From: Flavobacteriales bacterium | GTDB taxonomy: Bacteria; Bacteroidota; Bacteroidia; NS11-12g; UBA955 | Direction of reading: 5' to 3' | Assembly: GCA_947450405.1 (NCBI GenBank) | Contig: CANFVI010000001.1 | Location: 1 to 36,719 of the forward strand | Length of the DNA: 36,719 nt | In this document: positions 16,975 to 23,724 of the stretch, in pieces | Numbering within the stretch: the stretch's first letter is position 1 | How the letters are laid out: every line of letters begins with the position of its first letter | Made by a program: the position numbers and the translations under genes | Notes under the pieces: generated by a model | Seen by the model: the letters and a program-made list of their open reading frames with translations, nothing else | Told to the model about the DNA's origin: nothing | The model's database searches: none

Positions 16975-17984
16975 TTTTTTTGAAGTTTTAATTGCCAATT
17001 CCAAGCATCTCGCATCATTTCATCTAAGCCACGTTTTGCTGTCCATCCCAATACTTCATTTACTTTGGTTGTATCGGCCCATACTTTTACAACATCACCA
17101 GTACGGCGAGGTCCAATTTTATGAGGGACTTTGATGTTATTTTCTTTTTCGAAGGATTGAATTACTTCTAAAACAGAGAACCCATTGCCTGTACCAATAT
17201 TAAACAATTCAAAATTATCTTCTTGTTTATTATGAACCAAACGTTCAACAGCTTTTACGTGGGCTTCTGCCAAATCCATTACATGGATATAATCGCGAAT
17301 ACAAGTTCCGTCGGGAGTGTCGTAATCGTTGCCAAAAACGGTTAATTCATTTCTCAAACCGGCTACAGTTTGGGTTAGGTAAGGAATAAGGTTATTTGGA
17401 ATACCCAAAGGCAATTCTCCCAAAGCGGCAGTTGGATGTGCACCAATTGGGTTGAAATAGCGAAGACATTGGGTTTTGCACCAGGTTGCATTGTCCTTCA
17501 AAATAATTTCACCCATTTGCTTTGTAGCACCATATGGTGATTGGGCAGGTTTTGTTTGGGTAGTTTCTAAAACAGGAACTTGGTCGGGTTCGCCATATAC
17601 AGTGCAGCTGCTTGAAAAAACAAGGTTAGAAATGCCTTGTTCTTTCATTACTTCGAGAACAGAGATCAAACCAACCACGTTGTTTTGATAGTACATGAGT
17701 GGTTTTTCTACACTTTCACCAACGGCTTTAAATGCGGCAAAATGTATAATAGCTTCTGGTTTATGTTCAATGATTAATTGTGAAAGCACTTCTTTATCAT
17801 TCACATTGGCATTTACAAATGTTGGTTCAAATCCTATTAACGATTTAATGCCATCCATTGCACTCATTTGTGAGTTGCTAAGGTTGTCGATAATAATGGG
17901 TTTGAAGCCTGCTTCATGCAAACAAACAACGGTATGCGAGCCAATAAAACCGAGGCCGCCTGTAACTAATATCTTTTTTTTCAT
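16971..17984 (-). CDS. galE: UDP-glucose 4-epimerase
   Basis: GalE interconverts UDP-glucose and UDP-galactose (or the N-acetyl forms) with bound NAD. The 337 residues are a short-chain dehydrogenase fold. The NAD motif GGLGFIGSH is at 9-17, the SSSCTVYGEP segment at 124-133, and the catalytic Y151-x3-K155 lies in SPYGATK. It also has YFNPIGAHPTAALGE and CIRDYIHVMDLAEAH, both diagnostic for GalE. It is translationally coupled to the acyltransferase upstream (ATGA overlap), which suggests both serve surface polysaccharide synthesis. Confidence 0.95.
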   Translation of the reverse strand: MKKKILVTGGLGFIGSHTVVCLHEAGFKPIIIDNLSNSQMSAMDGIKSLIGFEPTFVNANVNDKEVLSQLIIEHKPEAIIHFAAFKAVGESVEKPLMYYQNNVVGLISVLEVMKEQGISNLVFSSSCTVYGEPDQVPVLETTQTKPAQSPYGATKQMGEIILKDNATWCKTQCLRYFNPIGAHPTAALGELPLGIPNNLIPYLTQTVAGLRNELTVFGNDYDTPDGTCIRDYIHVMDLAEAHVKAVERLVHNKQEDNFELFNIGTGNGFSVLEVIQSFEKENNIKVPHKIGPRRTGDVVKVWADTTKVNEVLGWTAKRGLDEMMRDAWNWQLKLQKN

Positions 17985-18562
17985 TCTAAAACTATCGAGA
18001 CTAAATTATTCAATAATGTATATTTTTCGTTGGTGGCGCTACAAATTGCAATTCCTTCGTTGTTGAAGAATAATTTTTCGCCGTGTTTGCTCATCCAACC
18101 AATTTGTTTTGCTGGAACTCCGGCAACCATGCCGAAATTTGGGACATCTTTGGTTACAACAGAACCTGCGCCAATGAATGCATATTCACCGAGTGTTGTA
18201 CCGCACACTATGGTTGCATTGGCGCCAATTGAACATCCTTTTTTTACTAAGGTGTTTTTGAATTCCGCTTTGCGTTCAACGAAAGCTCGGGGATTTATCA
18301 CATTTGTAAAAACCATACTTGGACCCAGGAAGCAATCGTCTTCAATGGTTACATTGGCATAAACGCTTACATTGTTTTGAATTTTAACGCCATTGCCAAT
18401 GGTAACGTTTTTGTCGATATAGACATTTTGGCCAATATTGCAATTTTGACCAATGTGGGATGTACCCATTATATGGGTAAAGTGCCAAATTTTGGAATTG
18501 TTTCCAATTTGTGCTCCTTGATCAATAATTGCCGTTTCGTGAACAAAATAGTCGTTAGACAT
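17981..18562 (-). CDS. Left-handed beta-helix N-acetyltransferase (WbpD/WlbB-like)
   Basis: A 193-residue acyltransferase made of hexapeptide repeats (I-G-x4 and similar) forming a left-handed beta-helix. Segments such as VHETAIIDQGAQIGNNSKIW, the GPSMVFTNVINPR loop and VVTKDVPNFGMVAGVPAKQIGW closely follow WbpD/WlbB proteins. Those acetylate the 3-amino group of UDP-2-acetamido-3-amino sugars for O-antigen. The dehydrogenase and aminotransferase that would make such a substrate are not in the window, so the sugar is uncertain. It is first in a two-gene unit with galE. A -7 element ends four bases before its ATG. Confidence 0.87.
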   Translation of the reverse strand: MSNDYFVHETAIIDQGAQIGNNSKIWHFTHIMGTSHIGQNCNIGQNVYIDKNVTIGNGVKIQNNVSVYANVTIEDDCFLGPSMVFTNVINPRAFVERKAEFKNTLVKKGCSIGANATIVCGTTLGEYAFIGAGSVVTKDVPNFGMVAGVPAKQIGWMSKHGEKLFFNNEGIAICSATNEKYTLLNNLVSIVLE

Positions 18563-18566
18563 ATTG

Positions 18567-18574
18567 CGAAGGTA
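18567..18574 (-). promoter_or_regulatory. -7 promoter element for the acyltransferase-galE unit
   Basis: Read on the minus strand, TACCTTCG (TAnnTTTG with one change, a common variant) ends only four bases before the ATG at 18562. The -33 position holds TTT rather than TTG. Transcription would start practically on the start codon. Confidence 0.5.
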
Positions 18575-18655
18575 ATAAAATATAGAATATGATAAATTTT
18601 GAATTGATTAAACTCGGAAATAATTTATGAATGGAAATGCGGAATGTTTAAAAAC

Positions 18656-18685
18656 AAAAAAGGCTGCCCAAGGGCAGCCTTTTTT
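18656..18685. terminator. Bidirectional terminator after ompA
   Basis: GGCTGCCC-AA-GGGCAGCC flanked by six A on the left and six T on the right, giving a 14-bp perfect stem. It lies 16 bases beyond the ompA stop on the minus strand and would end that transcript before the acyltransferase promoter. The symmetry lets it work in either direction. Confidence 0.9.
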
Positions 18686-18701
18686 GGAATATGCTTATAA
18701 A

Positions 18702-20270
18702 TTAATACGTTAAGATAAAGTCAACACGACGGTTAGCTTCTTTACCTTTTGGAGTTGCATTATCTGCAATTGGCATTTCAGATCCGTAACCGATTGATTT
18801 CAATTTGCTATCGCTGATACCTTTAGAAACGAAGTAGGCTTTCACTGCAGCAGCGCGGTTTAGGCTTAATGTTTTATTTGCAGCTGCATCACCAACGTTG
18901 TCAGTGTGACCTTGAATTTCAATATTAGCACCTGGGTACTCATTCAAAATTTTCACGATTTCATCTAAGCTTTTGTTAGAAGATGCAATGATAACCGCTT
19001 TGTTTGTTTCAAACAAGATACCTTTTGCATAACCTTTAATTTTAGCTTTAACTTCATCTTTAATTTCTGGGCAACCGTTGTTTGAAACTGGGCCAGCAAC
19101 ATTAGGACATTTGTCATTTTTGTCAGCAGTACCGTCACCGTCAGAATCAGGGCAACCTTTAAGTTCTTTAGAACCTTTATCATTAGGACAAGCATCAACG
19201 TTATCGGCAATACCGTCACCATCAGTGTCAGGGCAACCATTAAATTCTGGAGTACCTTTTACATTAGGGCAAACATCTAATTTATTTTCGATACCATCAC
19301 CATCAGAATCAGGGCAACCGTTAAGTTCTTTGGTTCCTTTTTCTTCAGCACATTTGTCGTCAGCATCTAAGATACCATCACCATCTGTATCAGCAGGGCA
19401 ACCTAAGCTATCTACATATTTGCGGTATTTCGCTTCGGTACCTTTACAACGGTCATATTTATCTGGCACACCATCTTCGTCAGTATCTTTCATACGTTTT
19501 GGTCCACGACCACCGCCACCAGAACCTTCGTTCAAAGCGAAAGCAACGCCTAAGTTATTATAACCCCAAGCATCGTTACTTCTGTAAAGTTTATTTACAA
19601 GAGGTTTATCAGGATTAGGATCTGCTTCGTTAGCACCATCCCAACGGTCGTTGAAAGTATAAGTTAAAACATAAGACCAATTTAAAGCAATTTTATCTGT
19701 TAGGAAGAATTTAAATCCTAAACCACCTTGAAATTGAGCACCAATATCTTGTATAGTATTTTGAACAACGTGTTTGCTTCCAAAGTTATCGTAACGTGTA
19801 GCTGCTACGTAAGGATCTGGACCCCAAATAATGGTTGAATGCACATAGTAAGCTCCAATAGCACCATATAAATATGGAGCAAATTTTGAATCTTCAGAAA
19901 GGATTACGCCATTATTGAATTTATAACGAACACCGAATGATAAATCACCAGTATTTGCTCTAAAGCTTTGCCAAACAATATCTCTTTCTTTTACGAAGCT
20001 ATCTAGTCTTCTGCAAAATCCTACATCACCTGCAGAAATATTTGCTACTCCGTCAAATGAAGGGCTAATACCATAAGTAAAAGTTGCCCCTCCACCTTGA
20101 TAATTAGGTTTTGTTTTGAAAAATAGGCTAGAACCCATGTCTCCTAGGTATTCTCTTAAACCTCCATTTACCTCAACGCCCATAGAACCTTGGCCTTGAG
20201 CGGATAGGTTGCCCACAAATAATGAGATAATTGCAGGTAAAAAAATTGATTTTAGGTAGTTTTTATGCAT
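18702..20270 (-). CDS. OmpA family protein with thrombospondin type-3 repeats
   Basis: A 522-residue outer-membrane protein. Signal peptide MHKNYLKSIFLPAIISLFVG is cleaved near LSAQ. The start at 20270 is chosen because the longer frame from 20306 would run through the promoter. Residues about 27-248 form an eight-strand-type beta-barrel. A Gly/Arg linker (249-258) leads to five calcium-binding type-3 repeats (DxDxDG motifs with paired Cys-Pro, 262-401). The OmpA peptidoglycan-binding domain follows (415-522) with GHTDNVG at 454-460 and GKEANRRVDF near the end. It probably ties the outer membrane to the cell wall and is likely abundant. It has its own promoter, a leader of about 30 bases and a strong terminator. 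Confidence 0.93.
   Translation of the reverse strand: MHKNYLKSIFLPAIISLFVGNLSAQGQGSMGVEVNGGLREYLGDMGSSLFFKTKPNYQGGGATFTYGISPSFDGVANISAGDVGFCRRLDSFVKERDIVWQSFRANTGDLSFGVRYKFNNGVILSEDSKFAPYLYGAIGAYYVHSTIIWGPDPYVAATRYDNFGSKHVVQNTIQDIGAQFQGGLGFKFFLTDKIALNWSYVLTYTFNDRWDGANEADPNPDKPLVNKLYRSNDAWGYNNLGVAFALNEGSGGGGRGPKRMKDTDEDGVPDKYDRCKGTEAKYRKYVDSLGCPADTDGDGILDADDKCAEEKGTKELNGCPDSDGDGIENKLDVCPNVKGTPEFNGCPDTDGDGIADNVDACPNDKGSKELKGCPDSDGDGTADKNDKCPNVAGPVSNNGCPEIKDEVKAKIKGYAKGILFETNKAVIIASSNKSLDEIVKILNEYPGANIEIQGHTDNVGDAAANKTLSLNRAAAVKAYFVSKGISDSKLKSIGYGSEMPIADNATPKGKEANRRVDFILTY
19071..19484 (-). repeat. Tandem 81-84 bp repeats encoding type-3 calcium-binding units
   Basis: The motif gggcaacc recurs at 19069, 19150, 19231, 19312 and 19396 on the plus strand, giving spacings of 81, 81, 81 and 84 bases (27-28 codons). 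Each unit encodes a D-x-D-G-D-G-I and a CP/GCP stretch inside ompA. The first N-terminal unit is longer and more diverged. Confidence 0.85.
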
Positions 20271-20303
20271 ATTCTTGTGTGTGTAATTAATTTTAGTAGT
20301 TGA

Positions 20304-20311
20304 CAAATATA
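20304..20311 (-). promoter_or_regulatory. -7 promoter element for ompA
   Basis: TATATTTG on the minus strand, an exact TAnnTTTG match, lies 33 bases before the ompA ATG. The -33 region is a T-run without TTG. This gene has a real untranslated leader, unlike several others in the window. Confidence 0.55.
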
Positions 20312-20443
20312 AGAAACTCTTAATTAAAAAAAAGTTTTTTGATTAATTTTACACATATACTTCACATTTTTTTTTCAACAGAAGTAAAAAATGAGAAAAA
20401 TATATCATTTTTACTCAAAAGGAATTGTTTTAATAATGTTGAA

Positions 20444-20893
20444 TTAATTATAGACCTGTAAAATATTTCCGTCTTTCTGAATTTTGTATTGTGCAAGTCT
20501 TCCAGCGGCTGGTCCTTTAGTAGGGAATCCTGGAAAATTGTATTGGCTTTCACAGCATTTATTAAATGTACTGCCAACATACTCGCCACATTTCATTTGT
20601 ATGTTGATGCTATCAACCCAAATTTTGGAGCATGCTTTTGAAGGTTCAAATGCGCATGTTCTTTCAAAAGCGTACCATTGATCGTCGTAATCGTGAATTA
20701 CAATTACTCCTTTAATACCCCCATCGAAATATTCAAATTCTCCAGGGTTGTTAAGGTGCATATATGAACTCAAATTAAGGTCAATATAAATATTTACGGG
20801 TCCTGTTTGAATATTTTGGGTAACTGTTCTTGAATCTGTGCAAGAAAATAGTCCTCCCAAAACAAACAATGCCAAGATTGTAATTTTATTCAT
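20444..20893 (-). CDS. Rieske-like lipoprotein without histidine ligands
   Basis: A 149-residue predicted lipoprotein. Signal peptide MNKITILALFVLGGLFSC places the lipid on Cys18. The mature part resembles the Rieske-like periplasmic proteins of Bacteroidota: VNIYIDLNLSSY, a GGIKGVIVIHDYDDQWYAFERTC strip, then a cysteine-rich loop and GPAAGRLAQYKI near the end. True Rieske proteins bind 2Fe-2S through two Cys and two His. Here the corresponding positions appear to be Cys80 (ERTCAF) and Cys113/114 (NKCCES), with further Cys88 and Cys102 and no His nearby. It may be a disulfide-bonded Rieske fold. It starts inside the end of the dehydrogenase gene (eight-base overlap) and is the last gene of the long minus-strand run. 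Confidence 0.6.
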   Translation of the reverse strand: MNKITILALFVLGGLFSCTDSRTVTQNIQTGPVNIYIDLNLSSYMHLNNPGEFEYFDGGIKGVIVIHDYDDQWYAFERTCAFEPSKACSKIWVDSINIQMKCGEYVGSTFNKCCESQYNFPGFPTKGPAAGRLAQYKIQKDGNILQVYN

Positions 20894-21728
20894 AGTTGTA
20901 AAATCCTTTGCCAGATTTTTTACCGTGATGTCCGGCATCTACTTTTTGTTTTTGAATTCTATTGGGTCTGAATTTAGGATCGTAATTGAATTGTTCAAAC
21001 ATAGAATTGGTAACGGAGTAATTGGTATCAACGCCTATTAAATCCATCAATCTAAAAGGCCCCATTTTAAATCCTGTGGATTCCATTAAATTGTCGATTT
21101 CTGGGATGCTTGCAACACCTTCTTCGGCAAGTTTTAATGCTTCAACATAAAAATGTCGGGCAACACGGTTCACAATAAAACCGGGAGCATCTTGGGCATA
21201 AACGGTTGTTTTACCCAAGGAAACAGACCAATTGAATGCTTTTTCTGCAATTTCATTACTGGTTGCCGCACCTTTTATTACTTCTACCAATTTCATAATG
21301 TGAGCAGGGTTGAAGAAATGCACACCCACCAATCGTTCTGGATGTTTTAGTCCGCTTGCAATTTGGGTAATTGGAATTGAAGATGTGTTGGTAGCAAAAA
21401 TTGAATCGGTTGAATTTATGGTTTCTAAATGCTGAAACAGTTCTCTTTTAATTTGTAAATTCTCTAAAATTGCCTCTATAATAAAATCAGCAACAAGTTC
21501 ATTTTTGTTTTCTGTAATCGATAATAATTTTATAGCTTGTTCTTTTTTCTCGAGGGAAATTTTGCCTTTTTCTACAGAAATATTGAGTTGTTTATGAATA
21601 TAGTCAATTGCCTTATCTAAAGCTTCTTTCTTTAAATCATAGATAACGGTTGGATATCCAGAAAGGATACTGCACATAGCAATACCTGAACCCATAACGC
21701 CAGAACCAATAACAATTACATTTTTCAT
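20886..21728 (-). CDS. 3-hydroxyacyl-CoA dehydrogenase (3-hydroxybutyryl-CoA dehydrogenase type)
   Basis: An NAD(P)-dependent enzyme oxidising 3-hydroxyacyl-CoA to 3-ketoacyl-CoA, or the reverse. The 280 residues have the Rossmann motif GSGVMGSG at 8-15, TNTSSIPIT around 113-121, and the family signature GVHFFNPAHIMKLVEV with catalytic His137. The C-terminal domain (PGFIVNRVARHFYVEAL, GPFRLMDLIGVD) forms the dimer. The compact length fits the Hbd/PaaH type rather than the fused FadB type. It begins ten bases after the EnvC-like gene. Together with the PaaG-like hydratase at 4441 it could serve fatty-acid or phenylacetate breakdown, but the two genes are 16 kb apart. Confidence 0.92.
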   Translation of the reverse strand: MKNVIVIGSGVMGSGIAMCSILSGYPTVIYDLKKEALDKAIDYIHKQLNISVEKGKISLEKKEQAIKLLSITENKNELVADFIIEAILENLQIKRELFQHLETINSTDSIFATNTSSIPITQIASGLKHPERLVGVHFFNPAHIMKLVEVIKGAATSNEIAEKAFNWSVSLGKTTVYAQDAPGFIVNRVARHFYVEALKLAEEGVASIPEIDNLMESTGFKMGPFRLMDLIGVDTNYSVTNSMFEQFNYDPKFRPNRIQKQKVDAGHHGKKSGKGFYNYE

Positions 21729-21738
21729 TGTTACAAAT

Positions 21739-23025
21739 TTAGCGAGACTTTAGCCAATTTTGAGGATTTTGTTTTTCTTGACCTTGCCAAATTTGGAATT
21801 GTAAGATGTTTTTATCATCATCGTCGGTCATTACACGTCCTATTTTTTCTCCTACAGAAATGATTTGACCGCGCTGCACAAAGACATCACTTAATCGAGA
21901 ATATACTGTAAAGTATTCACCATGATTTACCAATATGGCTTCACCTTGTCCAGGAATTGATAGAATTGCAGAAACGGTGCCTTTAAAAACAGCCTTTACG
22001 GTTGTATTTTTAGGTGTGGTAATATCAATCCCATTATTTACCTCTTCAATATCTTGAAATTCTGGATGTCTGTGTCGGCCGAATCCTTGAGAAATAAATC
22101 CTCTTTCAACAGGCCAAGGCAATCCACCTCGGTTATTTTCAAATGAAACACTGAGTGCTTTTGATTCAGGTGTTAATGCATTTTCTGAACTGGATGAGTT
22201 GTATTTTGCTTTTTTATTTCCAGTTCTATCGGGTGCAGATTTTGCCACTTCTCTTTTTTGGCGTCGTCGTTCAGCTTCAATTTCTTTGGCAATTGCCCTT
22301 GAAATTTCTCTGTTTAATTTAGAAACCTGACGTTCGTTTTCTTTGATTTTCTCTCTTAGTTCTTTTTCCTTTGAGGATAATTCAACAACCAATTTTTGTT
22401 TGGTGGTTTTGTCGGTTTCTAATTCTTTCTTTTCCGTTTCTTTACTCGACAAGAGCACTACCTTTTGTTTCCTTGTATGGTTTAATTCGGCAAGAGCATC
22501 TGACACTTGTTGGGCCTGAATTTGGATGGATGAAACAAGGTTTCTGCGGTAGTCTGAAAGTTTGCGCAGGTATTTCCAGCGGCGTAAAGCTTGTTTTACA
22601 TTGTTAGAAGTAAAAATAAAAAAGAGCTCTTTTCCTGATTTTCTTGTTTTGTAGGCTTTTCGAATTGTTTTGTTTAATTTGATTTTTTCTCTTTCATAAT
22701 CAAATTTTAACGTTTCTAAACGCTCTGATTGTGAAAAAATATCTCCGTCAGTTGCAATAATTTCGACCTGAATGTTCTCAATTAACTCAGTTCTTTGCTC
22801 AATAATTTTATTGATTGTGGTTAATTGATGAAGGGTATTGCGTTTTTCTTTTTGGGTTGAAAGGAGAATTTTTTTGTTCTCGGCAATTTCCTGTTCAACT
22901 TTACGGCGCTTTTGCTCAAGCTGTTGGCGGTTTGTTTGCGCCATGGAAGTTGGCCAACAAATACCAATTACAAATGCAGTGGCAATGAAAAATTGACTAG
23001 TTTTTTTGAATCGAAACGCGCTCAT
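21739..23025 (-). CDS. EnvC-like murein hydrolase activator with degenerate LytM domain
   Basis: A 428-residue secreted protein. A signal peptide (about 1-30) precedes a long coiled coil rich in Glu/Lys (about 30-255), a Ser-rich linker and a C-terminal LytM/M23 domain (about 300-428). In active M23 peptidases zinc is held by HxxxD and HxH. Here the first motif reads NNGID (His replaced by Asn330) and HLHFE has become ILQFQ at 407-411, so the zinc site is missing. This matches EnvC, which activates amidases at the septum instead of cutting peptidoglycan. The start at 23025 is used; an ATG at 23031 is also possible. It overlaps the DUF4292 gene by 29 bases. Confidence 0.88.
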   Translation of the reverse strand: MSAFRFKKTSQFFIATAFVIGICWPTSMAQTNRQQLEQKRRKVEQEIAENKKILLSTQKEKRNTLHQLTTINKIIEQRTELIENIQVEIIATDGDIFSQSERLETLKFDYEREKIKLNKTIRKAYKTRKSGKELFFIFTSNNVKQALRRWKYLRKLSDYRRNLVSSIQIQAQQVSDALAELNHTRKQKVVLLSSKETEKKELETDKTTKQKLVVELSSKEKELREKIKENERQVSKLNREISRAIAKEIEAERRRQKREVAKSAPDRTGNKKAKYNSSSSENALTPESKALSVSFENNRGGLPWPVERGFISQGFGRHRHPEFQDIEEVNNGIDITTPKNTTVKAVFKGTVSAILSIPGQGEAILVNHGEYFTVYSRLSDVFVQRGQIISVGEKIGRVMTDDDDKNILQFQIWQGQEKQNPQNWLKSR

Positions 23026-23719
23026 AATCATTCGGTACCGAGAATGGGTACGAAGGTATAGAATCAAATCGTGCAGTTTTTAACGATAATTTGAGTCGTA
23101 GACTATTGAGGTCACTTTTCATGTCTTGAATTTCCCACTCCATTTGGTTTGGCAATGCCACTTCCTTGTCAGTTATTCTTTCTAAATAGGAAATTTTCAA
23201 TCGTTTCATCTTGCCTTTGTCTGAAAATCTTGAAGAAGAAACCAAATTATTTTTTGTGGTTAATCCAAATGACAAATAAGGTGGAGTTGCGCCAATGTAT
23301 TCATTTGGCTTGGTGCTATCGTATTGTATTAACGCGTTGGTTGGTGAATTTCCTACAATTAATGCTTGAATTGCAGATAAATCGGCAGGTAATTCTTGCA
23401 TGCTGCTTAAATCTGACAACGACAAAGGATAGTATTTTTGATTATAAACATCTAAAACATGTGCACTGTCTTTGGTTATGATTCCTTTTAAAATCTGAAT
23501 CCCCATTATCGCCGAAACACTAAACCATACTATGCTGTCTTTTTGCATGCGGAAAGTTACATTTCCAGATAAATCACCTTGTGGTGATTGAATATCGCAA
23601 TCGTATTTGGCAGTGCAGTATTTCCAGTTTACGTTTTCAACCACGTTTACACGAGTTTGTGCAAAAGTGTGATTGATGAATATTGAAATAATAGCGAAAA
23701 TAATCAGTGGTTTTTTCAT
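22997..23719 (-). CDS. DUF4292 family secreted protein (LolA/LolB-like fold)
   Basis: A 240-residue exported protein. Signal peptide MKKPLIIFAIISIFINHTFA has no lipobox, although many relatives are lipoproteins. The mature chain is beta-rich with the DUF4292 pattern: AKYDCDIQSPQGDLSGNVTF near the start, IWFS-type and ILKGIITKDSAHVLDVYNQKYY in the middle and SYPFSVPNDYERV at the end. The family is related in fold to LolA/LolB, so a role in lipoprotein or lipid handling in the periplasm is plausible but not shown. It lies between the TPR gene (five-base gap) and the EnvC-like gene (overlap), an order common in Bacteroidota. Confidence 0.78.
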   Translation of the reverse strand: MKKPLIIFAIISIFINHTFAQTRVNVVENVNWKYCTAKYDCDIQSPQGDLSGNVTFRMQKDSIVWFSVSAIMGIQILKGIITKDSAHVLDVYNQKYYPLSLSDLSSMQELPADLSAIQALIVGNSPTNALIQYDSTKPNEYIGATPPYLSFGLTTKNNLVSSSRFSDKGKMKRLKISYLERITDKEVALPNQMEWEIQDMKSDLNSLRLKLSLKTARFDSIPSYPFSVPNDYERVSIQKN

Positions 23720-23724
23720 GGATG

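Noticed and set aside
19069..19404. Regularly spaced repeats considered as a CRISPR array.
   Set aside because: The period is an exact codon multiple inside ompA, the spacers encode conserved calcium-binding residues, and no cas genes are present.
19078..19563. Open frame of 161 codons on the plus strand, antisense to ompA, rich in Ser and Pro.
   Set aside because: It is a by-product of the 81-base repeats of ompA read backwards; it has no promoter and its repeat sense is explained by the D-x-D-G codons of the real gene.
23149..23481. 110-codon frame on the plus strand over the DUF4292 gene.
   Set aside because: Antisense shadow; the DUF4292 reading is supported by signal peptide, neighbours and family pattern.
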